Of a DNA stretch of 64,000 nt, positions 1 through 8,742 are shown piece by piece. Position 1 is the first letter of the stretch. Every line of letters starts with the position of its first letter. Under the pieces are notes generated by a model that did not search any database, was not told the DNA's origin, and saw only the letters and a list, made by a program, of their open reading frames with translations. The DNA is taken from assembly GCA_046349855.1 (NCBI GenBank), contig JAXMBM010000020.1:44757-108756 (forward strand), in the 5' to 3' direction. The position numbers were made by a program, and so were the translations under genes. The stretch comes from CAIXSC01 sp046349855. GTDB taxonomy: Bacteria; Planctomycetota; Planctomycetia; Pirellulales; Pirellulaceae.

Positions 1-849
1 ATTCGCTTGCGCCACGGACATCACTGGCGCCGTCTCGGCTTGCTGGGTGTCTCCTCGCAGGCCGAGCTGTTCCGCGTGCTTGACGCGGATGGACGCCCGG
101 TGGTACTGCCGCCCGACGGTCTGGTTCTGTCCCGGCAACTCGCCGACATCCTGGGCTGCCAGGCCGGCGACGAGATCGTGCTGGAGGTGCTCGAAGGAGC
201 CCGGCCCGTACGGTACGTCGCGGTGTCGCGCGTGATCGACGACTTCATCGACTTGAATGCGTATATGGACCTGGACGCGCTGCGCCGCCTGCTGCGCGAA
301 CAGGAAACGGCGTCGGGTGCCTACCTGGCCGTCGATCCGGCCGTGACGGAAACGCTCTATCGCCAGCTGAAACAGCTGCCGCGAGTGGCCTCGGTCGCCC
401 TGCAGCAGGCGCTGCTGGAGAGCTATCGGCGGACGCTCGCCGAAAACGTGCTCCGCATGCGGGCCATCAATCTGACGTTCGCGATCATTGTCGCTCTGGG
501 TGTGGTCTACAACGCGGCGCGGGTGCTGTTGTCGGAACGCAGCCGGGAAATGGCGACTCTCCGCGTGCTCGGCTTCTCGCGTCGGGAAACGTCGGCCATT
601 CTTCTGGGCGAGCTGGCCGTGCTGGTGGTCGTCGCCATTCCGCTCGGAATCGTCTGCGGTTACGCCCTGGTAGCTCTGTTGACCTGGACACTGTCGACGG
701 AAGTCCATCGCTTTCCGGTGATCGTGAGCAGCGGTACATTTGCGCTGGCGGTTGTGATCACGCTTGGGGCCGCCCTGGGCTCGGCGCTCGTGGTTCGCCG
801 CCACCTCGATCGACTGGAACTCGTGTCTGTCCTCAAAGCCCGCGACTGA
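1..849 (+). CDS. FtsX-like ABC transporter permease, C-terminal part (5' truncated by window)
   Basis: The reading frame is open from the first base, so the gene begins outside the window and the TTG at position 7 is not a real start. About 280 residues remain. The first 140 or so look like the extracytoplasmic MacB/FtsX-type insert. Then come three hydrophobic segments, around residues 153-173, 203-230 and 243-265 of the visible part. Between the first two sits the typical cytoplasmic stretch SREMATLRVLGFSRRE, which in this family contacts the ATPase. The protein ends with LVSVLKARD, as many FtsX-like permeases do. An HlyD-type adaptor follows after 6 bp, so this is probably the permease of a tripartite export or lipoprotein-handling ABC system in the inner membrane. 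The substrate is unknown. Confidence 0.88.
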   Translation: MRLRHGHHWRRLGLLGVSSQAELFRVLDADGRPVVLPPDGLVLSRQLADILGCQAGDEIVLEVLEGARPVRYVAVSRVIDDFIDLNAYMDLDALRRLLREQETASGAYLAVDPAVTETLYRQLKQLPRVASVALQQALLESYRRTLAENVLRMRAINLTFAIIVALGVVYNAARVLLSERSREMATLRVLGFSRRETSAILLGELAVLVVVAIPLGIVCGYALVALLTWTLSTEVHRFPVIVSSGTFALAVVITLGAALGSALVVRRHLDRLELVSVLKARD

Positions 850-855
850 TTTCTC

Positions 856-2145
856 ATGAAGCCGTCGACACTCCGAACACGGATCGCCTCCTGGCTGCTG
901 GCGGTCGGCGCGTGCGGCATCCTGCTGTGGTTTCTCTGGCCGGCGGCGGCCGAAGTGGAAACGGCCGAGGTACGGTTTGGGCCTCTGCAGGTCACGATTG
1001 ATGAGGATGGACGCACGCGGGTCAAGGAACGGTACGTCGTCTCGGCGCCGCTGGAGGGGCAGCTGTTGCGTGTCGCCGTCAAGGCGGGCGATCCGCTGGT
1101 GGCGGGGGAAACCGTACTGGCGTCGCTGGTCCCCAAGTCGCCCGAGATGCTGGACGAACGAGTGCATGCCGAAGCGGCGGCACGCCTGCATGCCGCCGAG
1201 GCCGCTCGACAGCAGGCCGAGCGGCGCTTGGCCGAGGCTCGAGAGGCCCACGAGCTGGCGAAGCACCAGTTCGAGCGCGCTGGCAAACTGCTCGCCAGCC
1301 GCACGATCACCTCCGAGGATTTCGAAACACTCGAACATCGGGAGCGGATGGCGGCCGAGAACGCCCGGGCGGCGGAATTCGCACTTCAGGTGGCCCGCTT
1401 CGAAGTGGAGCTGGCGGAGGCTGCTTTGCAGTTCACTCAGCCAGCCCCTGCTCCGCCGCCCGCACCCGACACTTCCGATCCAGCGACTCCTCGCGAACCT
1501 CCGCCCCGCTCGGATTCTCCTTTGCCACGTCCGCGGCGGCTCGATATCACGGCTCCGGTCAACGGACAGGTATTTCGTGTCCTGCAGGAAAGCGCCCAGG
1601 TCGTTCGGAGTGGCACTCCGTTGCTGGAGGTCGGCAACGCTCAGGACCTGGAAGTCGAGATCGACTTGCTTTCGGCCGATGCCGTACGCGTCAAGCCGGG
1701 GGCCAGAGTTTGGCTCGAACACTGGGGAGGGGCTCAACCACTGCTCGCCCGCGTCCGCTTGATCGAACCGTCGGGTTTCACCAAAGTCTCCGCGCTGGGA
1801 GTGGAAGAGCAGCGAGTTAATGTGATCGCGGACTTCGCGGATGCGGTCGAACAGCGTCCGCGATTGGGAGACGGATTTCGCGTCGAGGCTCGGGTGGTGG
1901 AATGGGAGACCGACCGGACCTTGGTCGTCCCCGCTGGAGCTCTGTTCCGTCAGGGTCAGGACTGGGCCGTGTTCCGCAGCCACGAGGGACGTGCCCGACT
2001 CACCCCCGTACGTATCGGTCACCACAACGGCCGGCAGGCCGAAGTCCTCGCAGGACTGGCCGCCGGGGATCGAGTCATTCTGCATCCGGCCGATCGCATT
2101 CGGGATGGCAGCCGCCTGCGGGAAACCACTCGCGCTGCCCACTGA
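856..2145 (+). CDS. HlyD/MacA-type periplasmic adaptor subunit
   Basis: 429 residues. The N-terminus has one membrane-spanning or signal segment (residues 10-32). A beta-barrel/lipoyl-like half follows (VSAPLEGQLLRVAVKAGDP). An Ala/Glu/Arg-rich coiled-coil hairpin covers about residues 95-195, and a proline-rich linker about 197-225. The second lipoyl half (ITAPVNGQVFRVLQES) and a C-terminal barrel come next. This domain order is that of membrane fusion proteins linking an inner-membrane transporter to an outer-membrane channel. The gene starts 6 bp after the permease and is surely co-transcribed with it. The proline linker is longer than usual. Its stop lies 36 bp from that of the convergent repeat-protein gene. 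Confidence 0.88.
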   Translation: MKPSTLRTRIASWLLAVGACGILLWFLWPAAAEVETAEVRFGPLQVTIDEDGRTRVKERYVVSAPLEGQLLRVAVKAGDPLVAGETVLASLVPKSPEMLDERVHAEAAARLHAAEAARQQAERRLAEAREAHELAKHQFERAGKLLASRTITSEDFETLEHRERMAAENARAAEFALQVARFEVELAEAALQFTQPAPAPPPAPDTSDPATPREPPPRSDSPLPRPRRLDITAPVNGQVFRVLQESAQVVRSGTPLLEVGNAQDLEVEIDLLSADAVRVKPGARVWLEHWGGAQPLLARVRLIEPSGFTKVSALGVEEQRVNVIADFADAVEQRPRLGDGFRVEARVVEWETDRTLVVPAGALFRQGQDWAVFRSHEGRARLTPVRIGHHNGRQAEVLAGLAAGDRVILHPADRIRDGSRLRETTRAAH

Positions 2146-2181
2146 CGTGAGCCCGCGAGTGGTCTGCCCGCGGCGTGGGAC

Positions 2182-4305
2182 CTAGGCCCACCATCGTTCC
2201 TGCGAGAACAACCAGTCATGCGCACAGCCATGGCCGTGGCGGCGACCCACGTCGGCCAGCCAGCCCCAGTCGTCGTTCGTCCGCTGCCAGGGTGAGCACG
2301 GTGACGAGTCGTCGGCCAAGGCGTCGGCGGGCGGTTCCGCGACCACGGGATGGCACGGCGTCGGTTCGCCCTCTGCCGGAGTGTCTTCCTGAGCCACATC
2401 ACCGGCCGGCGGGGTGGTGTTGTCCGGCACCTCGGACGACGGAATCTCCGGCAGATTGGTCGCCGGCAATTCAGCGGCCAGGATCGATACCGTTACCACA
2501 TTGCCGTTGGACATGCCGTCGTTCACCTGGTAGCGGAACGAGTCCGGCCCGCGATAATCGCCTTTCGCCGAGTAGAGGAACGAGCCATCGGCGTTCAGCA
2601 CCAGGGTGCCGAAACGCGGAGCGGAGACCAGCGTGGCGGTCAGCGTGTCCCCCTCCACGTCCTGGTCGTTTGCCACCACCCCCGCGGTCGCTTCGGCGGC
2701 CAACGTGCCGTCCGCTCCCAGGCGATACTCGTCCGCCATGGCGGTCGGTGCATCGTTGATCGTCTGAACCACGATGTTCACCCGAGTCGGTGCACTGGAG
2801 TTCGACCCGTTGGAGGCGACGTAGGTGAACGAGTCGACGCCAAAGAAGTTCGCCTCGGGCTGGTAGTGGAACGAACCATCGGCCGCGACGGTCACCGTGC
2901 CGTGCGCGGGACCTTCCGCCAACTCGGCGGTCAGTGGGAGATCCTGCAGGTCGATGTCGTTGACCAACACTCCGCGGTCCGTGCCAACGATCAATTCGTT
3001 GTCCTCGCCCACGTTGTAGGCATCGCCGAGCGTTGCCGGCGAATCGATCACTTCCCGGACCTCGATCGTCACGCTGGCGGCATCGCTGGAGAGCGATCCG
3101 TCGCCGGCCGTGTAACTGAAGCCATCGGTGCCGGCAAAGTTGGCGTCGGGCGTGTAGGTGAAGGAACCGTCGGCGTTCAGTGTCACGGTGCCGTGCTGCG
3201 GACCGGTGACGAGCGTGGCGGTGAGCGCATCGCCGTCAGCATCGGTGTCATTGGCCAGCACGCCGGCGGCGTCGATGACGAGCGTTCCGTCTTCGTCGAC
3301 TGCGAACTCGTCGTTGGCGGCCACCGGCGCATCCGGCGTGGCGCGGACCTCGATCGTCACGCTGGCGGCATCGCTGGAGAGCGATCCGTCGCCGGCCGTG
3401 TAGCTGAAGCCATCGGTGCCGGCAAAGTTGGCGTCGGGCGTGTAGGTGAAGGAACCGTCGGCGTTGAGCGTCACCGTGCCGTGCTGCGGACCGGTGACGA
3501 GCGTGGCGGTGAGGGCATCGCCGTCGGCATCCGTGTCGTTGGCCAACACGCCGGCGGCATCGATGACCAGCGTTCCGTCTTCGTCGACGGCGAACGCATC
3601 GTTGGCGGCTACCGGAGCGTCCGGCGTGGCGCGGACCTCGATCGTCACGCTGGCGGCATCACTGGAAAGCGAGCCGTCGCTGGCGATGTAGCTGAAGCCA
3701 TCGGTGCCGGCAAAATTGGCGTCGGGGGTGTAGGTGAAAGAACCGTCGGCGTTCAGCGTCACCGTGCCGTGCTCCGGACCGGTGACCAGTGTAGCGGCGA
3801 GCGTATCGCCGTCGGCGTCCGTGTCGTTGGCCAACACGCCCGGGCCGCCAATGGTCAACGACGTGTCTTCGTCCAGCTGATAGGCATCCGCTTGCGCGAC
3901 CGGGGCAATCTGGCGGTCATCGACACGCAGCGTGACGGCGGCGAGCTTGCTGGAACTCGTGCCATCGCCGGCGCGGTACAGGAAGGCATCCAACCCCGTG
4001 AACCCACTTTCCGGCGTGTAGCGGAACGAACCGTCGGCCAGCAGTTCGACACTGCCGTGCGCCGGTGGTGAGAACAGTTCGGCGGTGAGGGAGTCGAACT
4101 CGTTGTCGGTATCGTTGGCCAGCACCCCGGAGGCGGAAACTTCCAGCGGCTGATCCTGCGGCGTGTGGAACACGTCGTTCCAGGCGACCGGCGCATCGCC
4201 GGCGAAGACGACGCGGTTCTCGAGCCTTTCGAGGCGGAGCGCGGGACGACGGACCTTTTTGGAGCGGCGGGCAACGGACGACGGGCGGCGGTTGGACTTG
4301 GTCAT
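2182..4305 (-). CDS. Tandem-95 / VCBS cadherin-like repeat surface protein
   Basis: 707 residues from the ATG at 4305, which has AGGA eight bases upstream. The frame stays open to 4590, but that extension looks non-coding. The N-terminus is basic and has the LERLENRVVFAGDAP stretch, close to the LEPxR-like leader of large planctomycete surface proteins. Six domains of about 96 residues follow, each with GVLANDTDADGD and HGTVTLNADGSFTYTPDANF. Asp-rich loops suggest calcium binding, as in cadherin-like VCBS repeats. The third and fourth units are almost identical in DNA. The tail is Pro/Glu-rich and then His/Trp/Cys-containing, with no recognisable anchor. The role is probably adhesion or cell-surface structure; no enzyme domain is visible. 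Confidence 0.82.
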   Translation of the reverse strand: MTKSNRRPSSVARRSKKVRRPALRLERLENRVVFAGDAPVAWNDVFHTPQDQPLEVSASGVLANDTDNEFDSLTAELFSPPAHGSVELLADGSFRYTPESGFTGLDAFLYRAGDGTSSSKLAAVTLRVDDRQIAPVAQADAYQLDEDTSLTIGGPGVLANDTDADGDTLAATLVTGPEHGTVTLNADGSFTYTPDANFAGTDGFSYIASDGSLSSDAASVTIEVRATPDAPVAANDAFAVDEDGTLVIDAAGVLANDTDADGDALTATLVTGPQHGTVTLNADGSFTYTPDANFAGTDGFSYTAGDGSLSSDAASVTIEVRATPDAPVAANDEFAVDEDGTLVIDAAGVLANDTDADGDALTATLVTGPQHGTVTLNADGSFTYTPDANFAGTDGFSYTAGDGSLSSDAASVTIEVREVIDSPATLGDAYNVGEDNELIVGTDRGVLVNDIDLQDLPLTAELAEGPAHGTVTVAADGSFHYQPEANFFGVDSFTYVASNGSNSSAPTRVNIVVQTINDAPTAMADEYRLGADGTLAAEATAGVVANDQDVEGDTLTATLVSAPRFGTLVLNADGSFLYSAKGDYRGPDSFRYQVNDGMSNGNVVTVSILAAELPATNLPEIPSSEVPDNTTPPAGDVAQEDTPAEGEPTPCHPVVAEPPADALADDSSPCSPWQRTNDDWGWLADVGRRHGHGCAHDWLFSQERWWA
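3061..3924 (-). repeat. 288-bp tandem repeats inside the surface-protein gene
   Basis: The motif CTCGATCGTCACGCTGGCGG begins at 3061, 3349 and 3637, exactly 288 bp (96 codons) apart. The first two units differ by only a few bases, so they were duplicated or homogenised recently. Flanking units (2760-3060 and 3925-4200) are related in protein but diverged in DNA. Confidence 0.85.
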
Positions 4306-4685
4306 GTTCAGATTCCTGCGGAACGTGATCGGGAAGGGATAGACGAGGCCGGGACAACCGGTGCCGCGCACCTTCGCGGCGACCTGTTCGACTCGGCCGA
4401 TGGAGGAGGGCCAGTGCCGTTCCTGGGCAGCTGGAATGTGTGCGAACGGGCCGGTCGCGACGCGGACAGATCGTGGTCCAGCGAAGCGCAGCCGCTCGTG
4501 ACAACTGGCGGAAAAAAGACAGCACCGCGTCTCTGAATTCCCTGAGCGGCGCCAGAGGAGGCGATCCCTCGAACCTCCTCGATCGGACATCCCTGCGGTC
4601 GCATCACCGGTCGTGAGACCGTGCGTCCGACCGCGGCTGTCACCTGGCGACGGGCCGCACCTCGTGGTGGGCCAGTCGCGGGTAA

Positions 4686-4714
4686 TCTTTAGTCGTCTGA
4701 CAAAAATGTGTCAA
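4686..4714 (-). promoter_or_regulatory. Candidate sigma70-type promoter for the surface-protein gene
   Basis: Read on the minus strand there is TTGACA (4714-4709), a 17-bp spacer and TAAAGA (4691-4686). The -35 overlaps a perfect TGACA-N6-TGTCA palindrome (4698-4713) that could be an operator. The leader to the ATG would be about 375 nt. Only the -35 is consensus. Confidence 0.4.
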
Positions 4715-5019
4715 ACCCAATTTTTTTCCTGGCGCAGGATGTTTCCTGAGTTCGGCGCGGGCTCGGCGCTTCAAGTCGTTGATAACTGGCTGGTTGGAGA
4801 TGCGGGATTTTTTTTCGCGGGCCCGTGACGTGGGCCGCGCGAGTCTGCCGTTGAGGCAAGACGTACCGTGGAGTCGGCCCCGCGACGGTCGCTGGCGGTG
4901 GTCTTGCCGCCGTCCGCGCTCGGGCCCCTCGCACGCTTCGGCGGCTGCCGCCCTCTGCCCTCCTCGCGCTGCTCGCCGTGAGTCACCGTCGGGGCGGATC
5001 CATCTCCGTCCGGTTGCTC

Positions 5020-5049
5020 TTGCATTGCGTACAACTGTACGTGTATCTT
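5020..5049 (+). promoter_or_regulatory. Candidate blaI promoter
   Basis: TTGCAT (5020-5025), an 18-bp spacer and TATCTT (5044-5049). The first Bla box lies in the spacer and the second just downstream of the -10, the arrangement expected for repression by a BlaI-type protein. The match to consensus is moderate. Confidence 0.45.
5030..5039 (+). promoter_or_regulatory. Bla-box operator 1 (TACAACTGTA)
   Basis: Perfect TACA-NN-TGTA dyad, the core recognised by BlaI/MecI repressors. It sits 55 bp upstream of a blaI-type start codon, as expected for autoregulation. Confidence 0.75.
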
Positions 5050-5057
5050 GTCGTACG

Positions 5058-5067
5058 TACATCTGTA
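5058..5067 (+). promoter_or_regulatory. Bla-box operator 2 (TACATCTGTA)
   Basis: Second perfect TACA-NN-TGTA dyad, 28 bp (centre to centre) after the first, so on nearly the same DNA face after about 2.7 turns. Two spaced dyads suggest binding of two repressor dimers. Confidence 0.75.
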
Positions 5068-5093
5068 CGTAGTCGTCGAGGAAGGAGCCCGCG

Positions 5094-5495
5094 ATGGTGG
5101 AACGACCGGCCTTGTCGAAAGGCGAACTGGAGGTGGCACGCTGCCTGTGGCAGCTGGGAGCCGCGACGGTCCGTGAGGTGCACGCGTCGCTGGCGGCCGA
5201 ACGCGGCATCGACTTTGCCACGGTGCAGACGTACCTGCGGCGGATTGAGAGCAAGGGTTACGCCACGTCGCGGCTCGACGGCCGCACGCGGATCTATTCG
5301 CCGAGCGCGCGGCCGCGGACCGTGATTCGCCAGACGATCGATGATCTGGTGGAGCGGCTGTTTGGCGGAGAAACCATGCCGTTGGTGCGTCATCTGATCG
5401 AAGAGCGGGGGATGAGCGCCGAGGAGATCGCCGAACTGCGACTCCTGGTCGAGAAACTCGCGCACACGCCGCCGGGAGACCGCCATGGAAAGTAA
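5094..5495 (+). CDS. blaI: BlaI/MecI/CopY-type transcriptional repressor
   Basis: 133 residues. It has the winged-helix N-terminus typical of the family (LSKGELEVARCLWQLGAATV, then TVQTYLRRIESKGYATSRLD) and a short helical dimerisation tail. GGAAGGAG lies just before the ATG. Family members repress their own promoter and are cleaved when a partner membrane protease of the M56 class is activated. That partner starts inside the last 11 bp of this gene, and two perfect Bla boxes lie upstream, so a self-regulated sensor/repressor pair is very likely. The inducer and the wider regulon are unknown; beta-lactams should not be assumed because the partner lacks a visible penicillin-binding domain. Confidence 0.93.
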   Translation: MVERPALSKGELEVARCLWQLGAATVREVHASLAAERGIDFATVQTYLRRIESKGYATSRLDGRTRIYSPSARPRTVIRQTIDDLVERLFGGETMPLVRHLIEERGMSAEEIAELRLLVEKLAHTPPGDRHGK

Positions 5496-8400
5496 TCTCC
5501 CCAGCGTGTGGCGGATGGCCGAGTGGCTGACGACTCAGGCCTGGCAGATTGCCGTCGTCGTGGTGATCGTCGCCCTGGCGAGTGCGGTCTGCGCTCGTCA
5601 GCGCCCTCACCTGGCACTGACGTTGTGGCTGGTCGTGCTGCTGAAATGTCTCACCCCGCCGCTGTGGACGAGTCCCACTGGGGTCTTCTGCTGGTTGCGC
5701 GGACCGGAAGGGCGGGCCGACCACGTGGCGCGCGACGATGATGACCCGATCGTTCCCCTGGCCGGAATCCGTACGGGAGAATCTCTGTCATTTTCTCGTG
5801 TTTTGCCGGACCCAGGGACGTCTCGGATGGTTGAGGCGGAACCGGTCGCCAGGCCCAGGGAGCCTCGGCGCACGATCGCGGCGTCGCTCTACGAGGCTTG
5901 GAGGTGGCTGGCGGACCCCCGTTGCTGGTGCGGAATCTGGCTCCTGGGAGTGGCCGTGACCATCAGGCGAGTCGGGCGGCAGTGGTGGCGGTTCCGGCAG
6001 CGACTGCGGCAGACAAGACGCCTCCCCTTACCGGGCATTGTGGACGAGGTCGAGCGACTCCGCCGACAACTTGGCGTGCGGACACCGGTCGAAGTGTGGG
6101 TCACGGAGAGTCCGTTCGGTCCCGCCGTGCTGGGAATCGTGCGGCCGGTGATTGTCTTGCCCGAGTTCCTGGTGCGGCAGCTGAACTTGGAGCAGCTCGA
6201 ACCGATCCTGGCGCACGAACTGATTCATCTGCGTCGCCGCGACCTGTGGTTGTGTGCGGCTCAGCAGCTGGCGGCGTCTCTGTGGTGGTTCCATCCGCTG
6301 GTCGGTTGGGCCAATCGCAGCTTGAGTCGGGAGATTGAACGTTGTTGCGACGAGGAGGTCGTCGCCAGCCTGGGCTACGAGCCGGCGCGATATGCGCGGG
6401 CCCTGTTGGAGGTGTTGGAGCGGAAAGGACAACTGGTGGCAACGGCGGCGTACCCTGGGGTCCGTCCGCTCGACGTCACCGCAGCTCGATTGGAGCGAAT
6501 CATGCGTCTGGGACACGGAAGTCGGCGGCGTACTCCTTGGTGGTGCTGGTTGGTGATGGCTCTGCTGGTGGCCCTGCTGGTGCCGGGAGGCGCCTTTGTG
6601 GCGGAAGGTCGGGAGCGGCGAGCGGCGCGGAAGGCGGGACGCCTGCCGGTTTCGGCTCCCCCATTCGCTCCCGCGCGACCGACAGCCGACGATGTGCGCT
6701 CCGAGCGGAACCAATCGGGTTCCACATCCGTGCGGACCTATCCCCTCAATGACCTGTGGGACCGACTGCCGCGAGAGTGGCAACAGCAGCCCGACTGTTT
6801 GGCCGAGTGGCTGCGTGGGTGGACGCGGAGCGATAGTGCGGCCCGGACAATCGACCAGTCGGCCGGATTCACGAATCTGCCTGAGCCGACGATGCCGTCT
6901 GTCCAGGCTCGCGCGATAGCGCCCGCGGCGCATGTCGAGAAAGACGATGCGCTCGTTCTCGCTCAACAGGTCGTGACCGCGCGTCTCGACGAAGTGGGGC
7001 ACGAACGATTGTCGGCGGCCCTGGAACGCCTGCGGAGGGAAGGGCTGCGGCAGTACGAAGTGCACTGCTACGTGCTGTCGGTCCCGGGGGCACACTCGGC
7101 TGACGCCGCGCCCCGCCGTACCCAGCCGCCGCTCCGTGATCTGCTGACTCAGCCGCCGCGGATCATGAGTCGCGAGCAACTGGCGACGCTGGTTGTTCAG
7201 GCCCGCGAAAATGCTGACTGCGAGCTTCTCGCAGCTCCCCGTGTCGTCGTCTGGAGCGGCCGCTGGGCGACCATCTGCAACCTTGATTCTCGGGCGTTCG
7301 TCACCGGCTATTCCCAGCGTTCTGACGGGGCAGCGGACGAAGCTTGGCAGCCTGAGGTTCGGATGGTCCCCGAAGGGCTGGTGCTGAATGTGCGTCCCGA
7401 CCGGTCGGCGGATGGACAGGTGCAGTTGGAGGTGACAGCGGAACAGCAAGCGATCGAGGGGGTCGATTCCCGGACCGTGACGTTGACGCCTGCCGGGCCG
7501 GTGAAGCCGATCCAAGTGCCTCAGGTGCGGACCTGGCGTCTGGCGACCCGCGTCCAGATCGCCGCCGATCAGGTGGTTGTTGTGGCGGGGCAGGCACCGG
7601 CGAAAGAGAGTGACGTTGCTCGGTCGTTGGTGTTCCTGTTTGAATGCCGAGAGGTGGCCTGGCAAGGCGCGGCGAACCGCGCGTCGAACACCCGCGTTTA
7701 CCATGTGGCCGACCTGGTGGTCCCATTGCCGCGAAAGGCCGAATTTTCGGTCACACCGGAGACGTCGGTCCCGGAGGTACCGCCCCGCACGCCTCCGGCA
7801 GTCGACTTTCAGCCACTCATCACTCTGATTACTTCGACGATCGCTCCCGATTCCTGGAGAGTGGCCGGCGGCACGGGGAAGATTCAGGGCGACGCCACTC
7901 ACATGAGCCTGCTGGTTTCGGCCACGGACGAGGTGCATCAGGAAATCGCGGCACTGCTGACGGACCTGCGGCGACTGCAGGACGTGCTGATCTCGCTGGA
8001 GATTGAGTCCCTGAACGTCCTGCCCGAATTCGCCGCTCGCGTGCTGCGCGAGCACCTAGCGCGGCCCGGAGTGACCGATCGCCCAACCGGCCTCCCCATG
8101 TACCTGCTCACCGCCGACCAGGTTCGGTGGCTGGCCGAGCAGCGCGGGGAGGCGGTCGAACGCCAGCGTCTCCCCAAGGTGACTCTCTTCAACAGCGGCA
8201 GCTTTGATCTGCAGTTGCCCTCCGTTCGCCCCTCGTCCCCCAAGGCCGATCGTGGTACCCCGGTTCACCCCCAGTGGCTGACACTGGTTCCCACGGCCTT
8301 GTCGACAGGGCGAGAGGTGCAACTGGCCGTCGCCCGCGGCAAAGAGGACGCGGCCGAGCTGCTCCGCACGGTGCAGAAGCACACGTTGGGTCCGGGGCAG

Positions 8401-8625
8401 GCGCTATTAATCGATGCCACGCTGGCCAGCGAGTTTCCAGCGTATGCGGCCGGAATTCCGCTGCTGCGTGAGGCTGTTGAGCTGGAGGGGCCGTTGCGCA
8501 CGCGTGTCGCGGCACCGGCGGCGCGGCGACATTGGCTGGTCGTCACTCCGCGCCTCCTGACACAGGAGGAGGAATCGCCGGAAAGGTGGTGGCGGCCGCA
8601 GGCGCTCGGGCGGGGGGAAAGGTAG
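5485..8625 (+). CDS. BlaR1-like M56 membrane metalloprotease with C-terminal secretin-like region
   Basis: 1046 residues. Membrane segments lie near residues 15-35, 42-62, 149-166 and 348-372. The zinc motif HELIH is at residues 244-248 with the cytoplasmic signature LAHELIHLRRRDLW, as in BlaR1. BlaR1 usually ends with a transpeptidase-like sensor of about 250 residues containing SxxK; none is seen. Instead about 670 extracytoplasmic residues include a region near 475-720 (KDDALVLAQQVVTARL to VVVVAGQAP) and a region near 773-860 (FQPLITLITSTIAPDSW, then LLVSATDEVHQEIAALLTDL). Both resemble type II/III secretin N-domains and core strands. The gene overlaps blaI by 11 bp. It probably senses an envelope signal and triggers repressor cleavage; the ligand is unknown. 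Confidence 0.85.
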   Translation: MESNLPSVWRMAEWLTTQAWQIAVVVVIVALASAVCARQRPHLALTLWLVVLLKCLTPPLWTSPTGVFCWLRGPEGRADHVARDDDDPIVPLAGIRTGESLSFSRVLPDPGTSRMVEAEPVARPREPRRTIAASLYEAWRWLADPRCWCGIWLLGVAVTIRRVGRQWWRFRQRLRQTRRLPLPGIVDEVERLRRQLGVRTPVEVWVTESPFGPAVLGIVRPVIVLPEFLVRQLNLEQLEPILAHELIHLRRRDLWLCAAQQLAASLWWFHPLVGWANRSLSREIERCCDEEVVASLGYEPARYARALLEVLERKGQLVATAAYPGVRPLDVTAARLERIMRLGHGSRRRTPWWCWLVMALLVALLVPGGAFVAEGRERRAARKAGRLPVSAPPFAPARPTADDVRSERNQSGSTSVRTYPLNDLWDRLPREWQQQPDCLAEWLRGWTRSDSAARTIDQSAGFTNLPEPTMPSVQARAIAPAAHVEKDDALVLAQQVVTARLDEVGHERLSAALERLRREGLRQYEVHCYVLSVPGAHSADAAPRRTQPPLRDLLTQPPRIMSREQLATLVVQARENADCELLAAPRVVVWSGRWATICNLDSRAFVTGYSQRSDGAADEAWQPEVRMVPEGLVLNVRPDRSADGQVQLEVTAEQQAIEGVDSRTVTLTPAGPVKPIQVPQVRTWRLATRVQIAADQVVVVAGQAPAKESDVARSLVFLFECREVAWQGAANRASNTRVYHVADLVVPLPRKAEFSVTPETSVPEVPPRTPPAVDFQPLITLITSTIAPDSWRVAGGTGKIQGDATHMSLLVSATDEVHQEIAALLTDLRRLQDVLISLEIESLNVLPEFAARVLREHLARPGVTDRPTGLPMYLLTADQVRWLAEQRGEAVERQRLPKVTLFNSGSFDLQLPSVRPSSPKADRGTPVHPQWLTLVPTALSTGREVQLAVARGKEDAAELLRTVQKHTLGPGQALLIDATLASEFPAYAAGIPLLREAVELEGPLRTRVAAPAARRHWLVVTPRLLTQEEESPERWWRPQALGRGER

Positions 8626-8742
8626 CGATCGCGCACGACCAAGGGCGGGGTGAAGTGGATCGACAGCGACGGCGGCTGACGTCAGAATGGTCCCTCACTG
8701 GGGCGTCCGAAGGGGGAGCGTTGCGGTCGCAAGGAGAGAACC

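Larger units (their letters stand above)
4306..5093. other. 788-bp intergenic region between divergent genes
   Basis: The region separates the minus-strand repeat protein from the plus-strand blaI-like gene. The only features I can support are a candidate minus-strand promoter near 4686-4714 and the blaI promoter with its operators at 5020-5067. An AT-rich patch (4683-4735) stands out against the GC-rich surroundings and coincides with the minus-strand promoter. The rest has no convincing gene. Confidence 0.6.

Noticed and set aside
2350..4071. 573-codon plus-strand frame opposite the surface-protein gene
   Set aside because: It mirrors the repeat gene codon by codon, has repeats only because its opposite does, and has no ribosome site or family.
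4306..4590. N-terminal extension of the surface protein
   Set aside because: The sequence before 4305 is unlike any leader, and the ATG at 4305 has a ribosome site.
6028..8055. 675-codon minus-strand frame inside the M56 protease gene
   Set aside because: Composition is that of a GC-rich shadow frame and it matches no family, while the plus strand has clear motifs.
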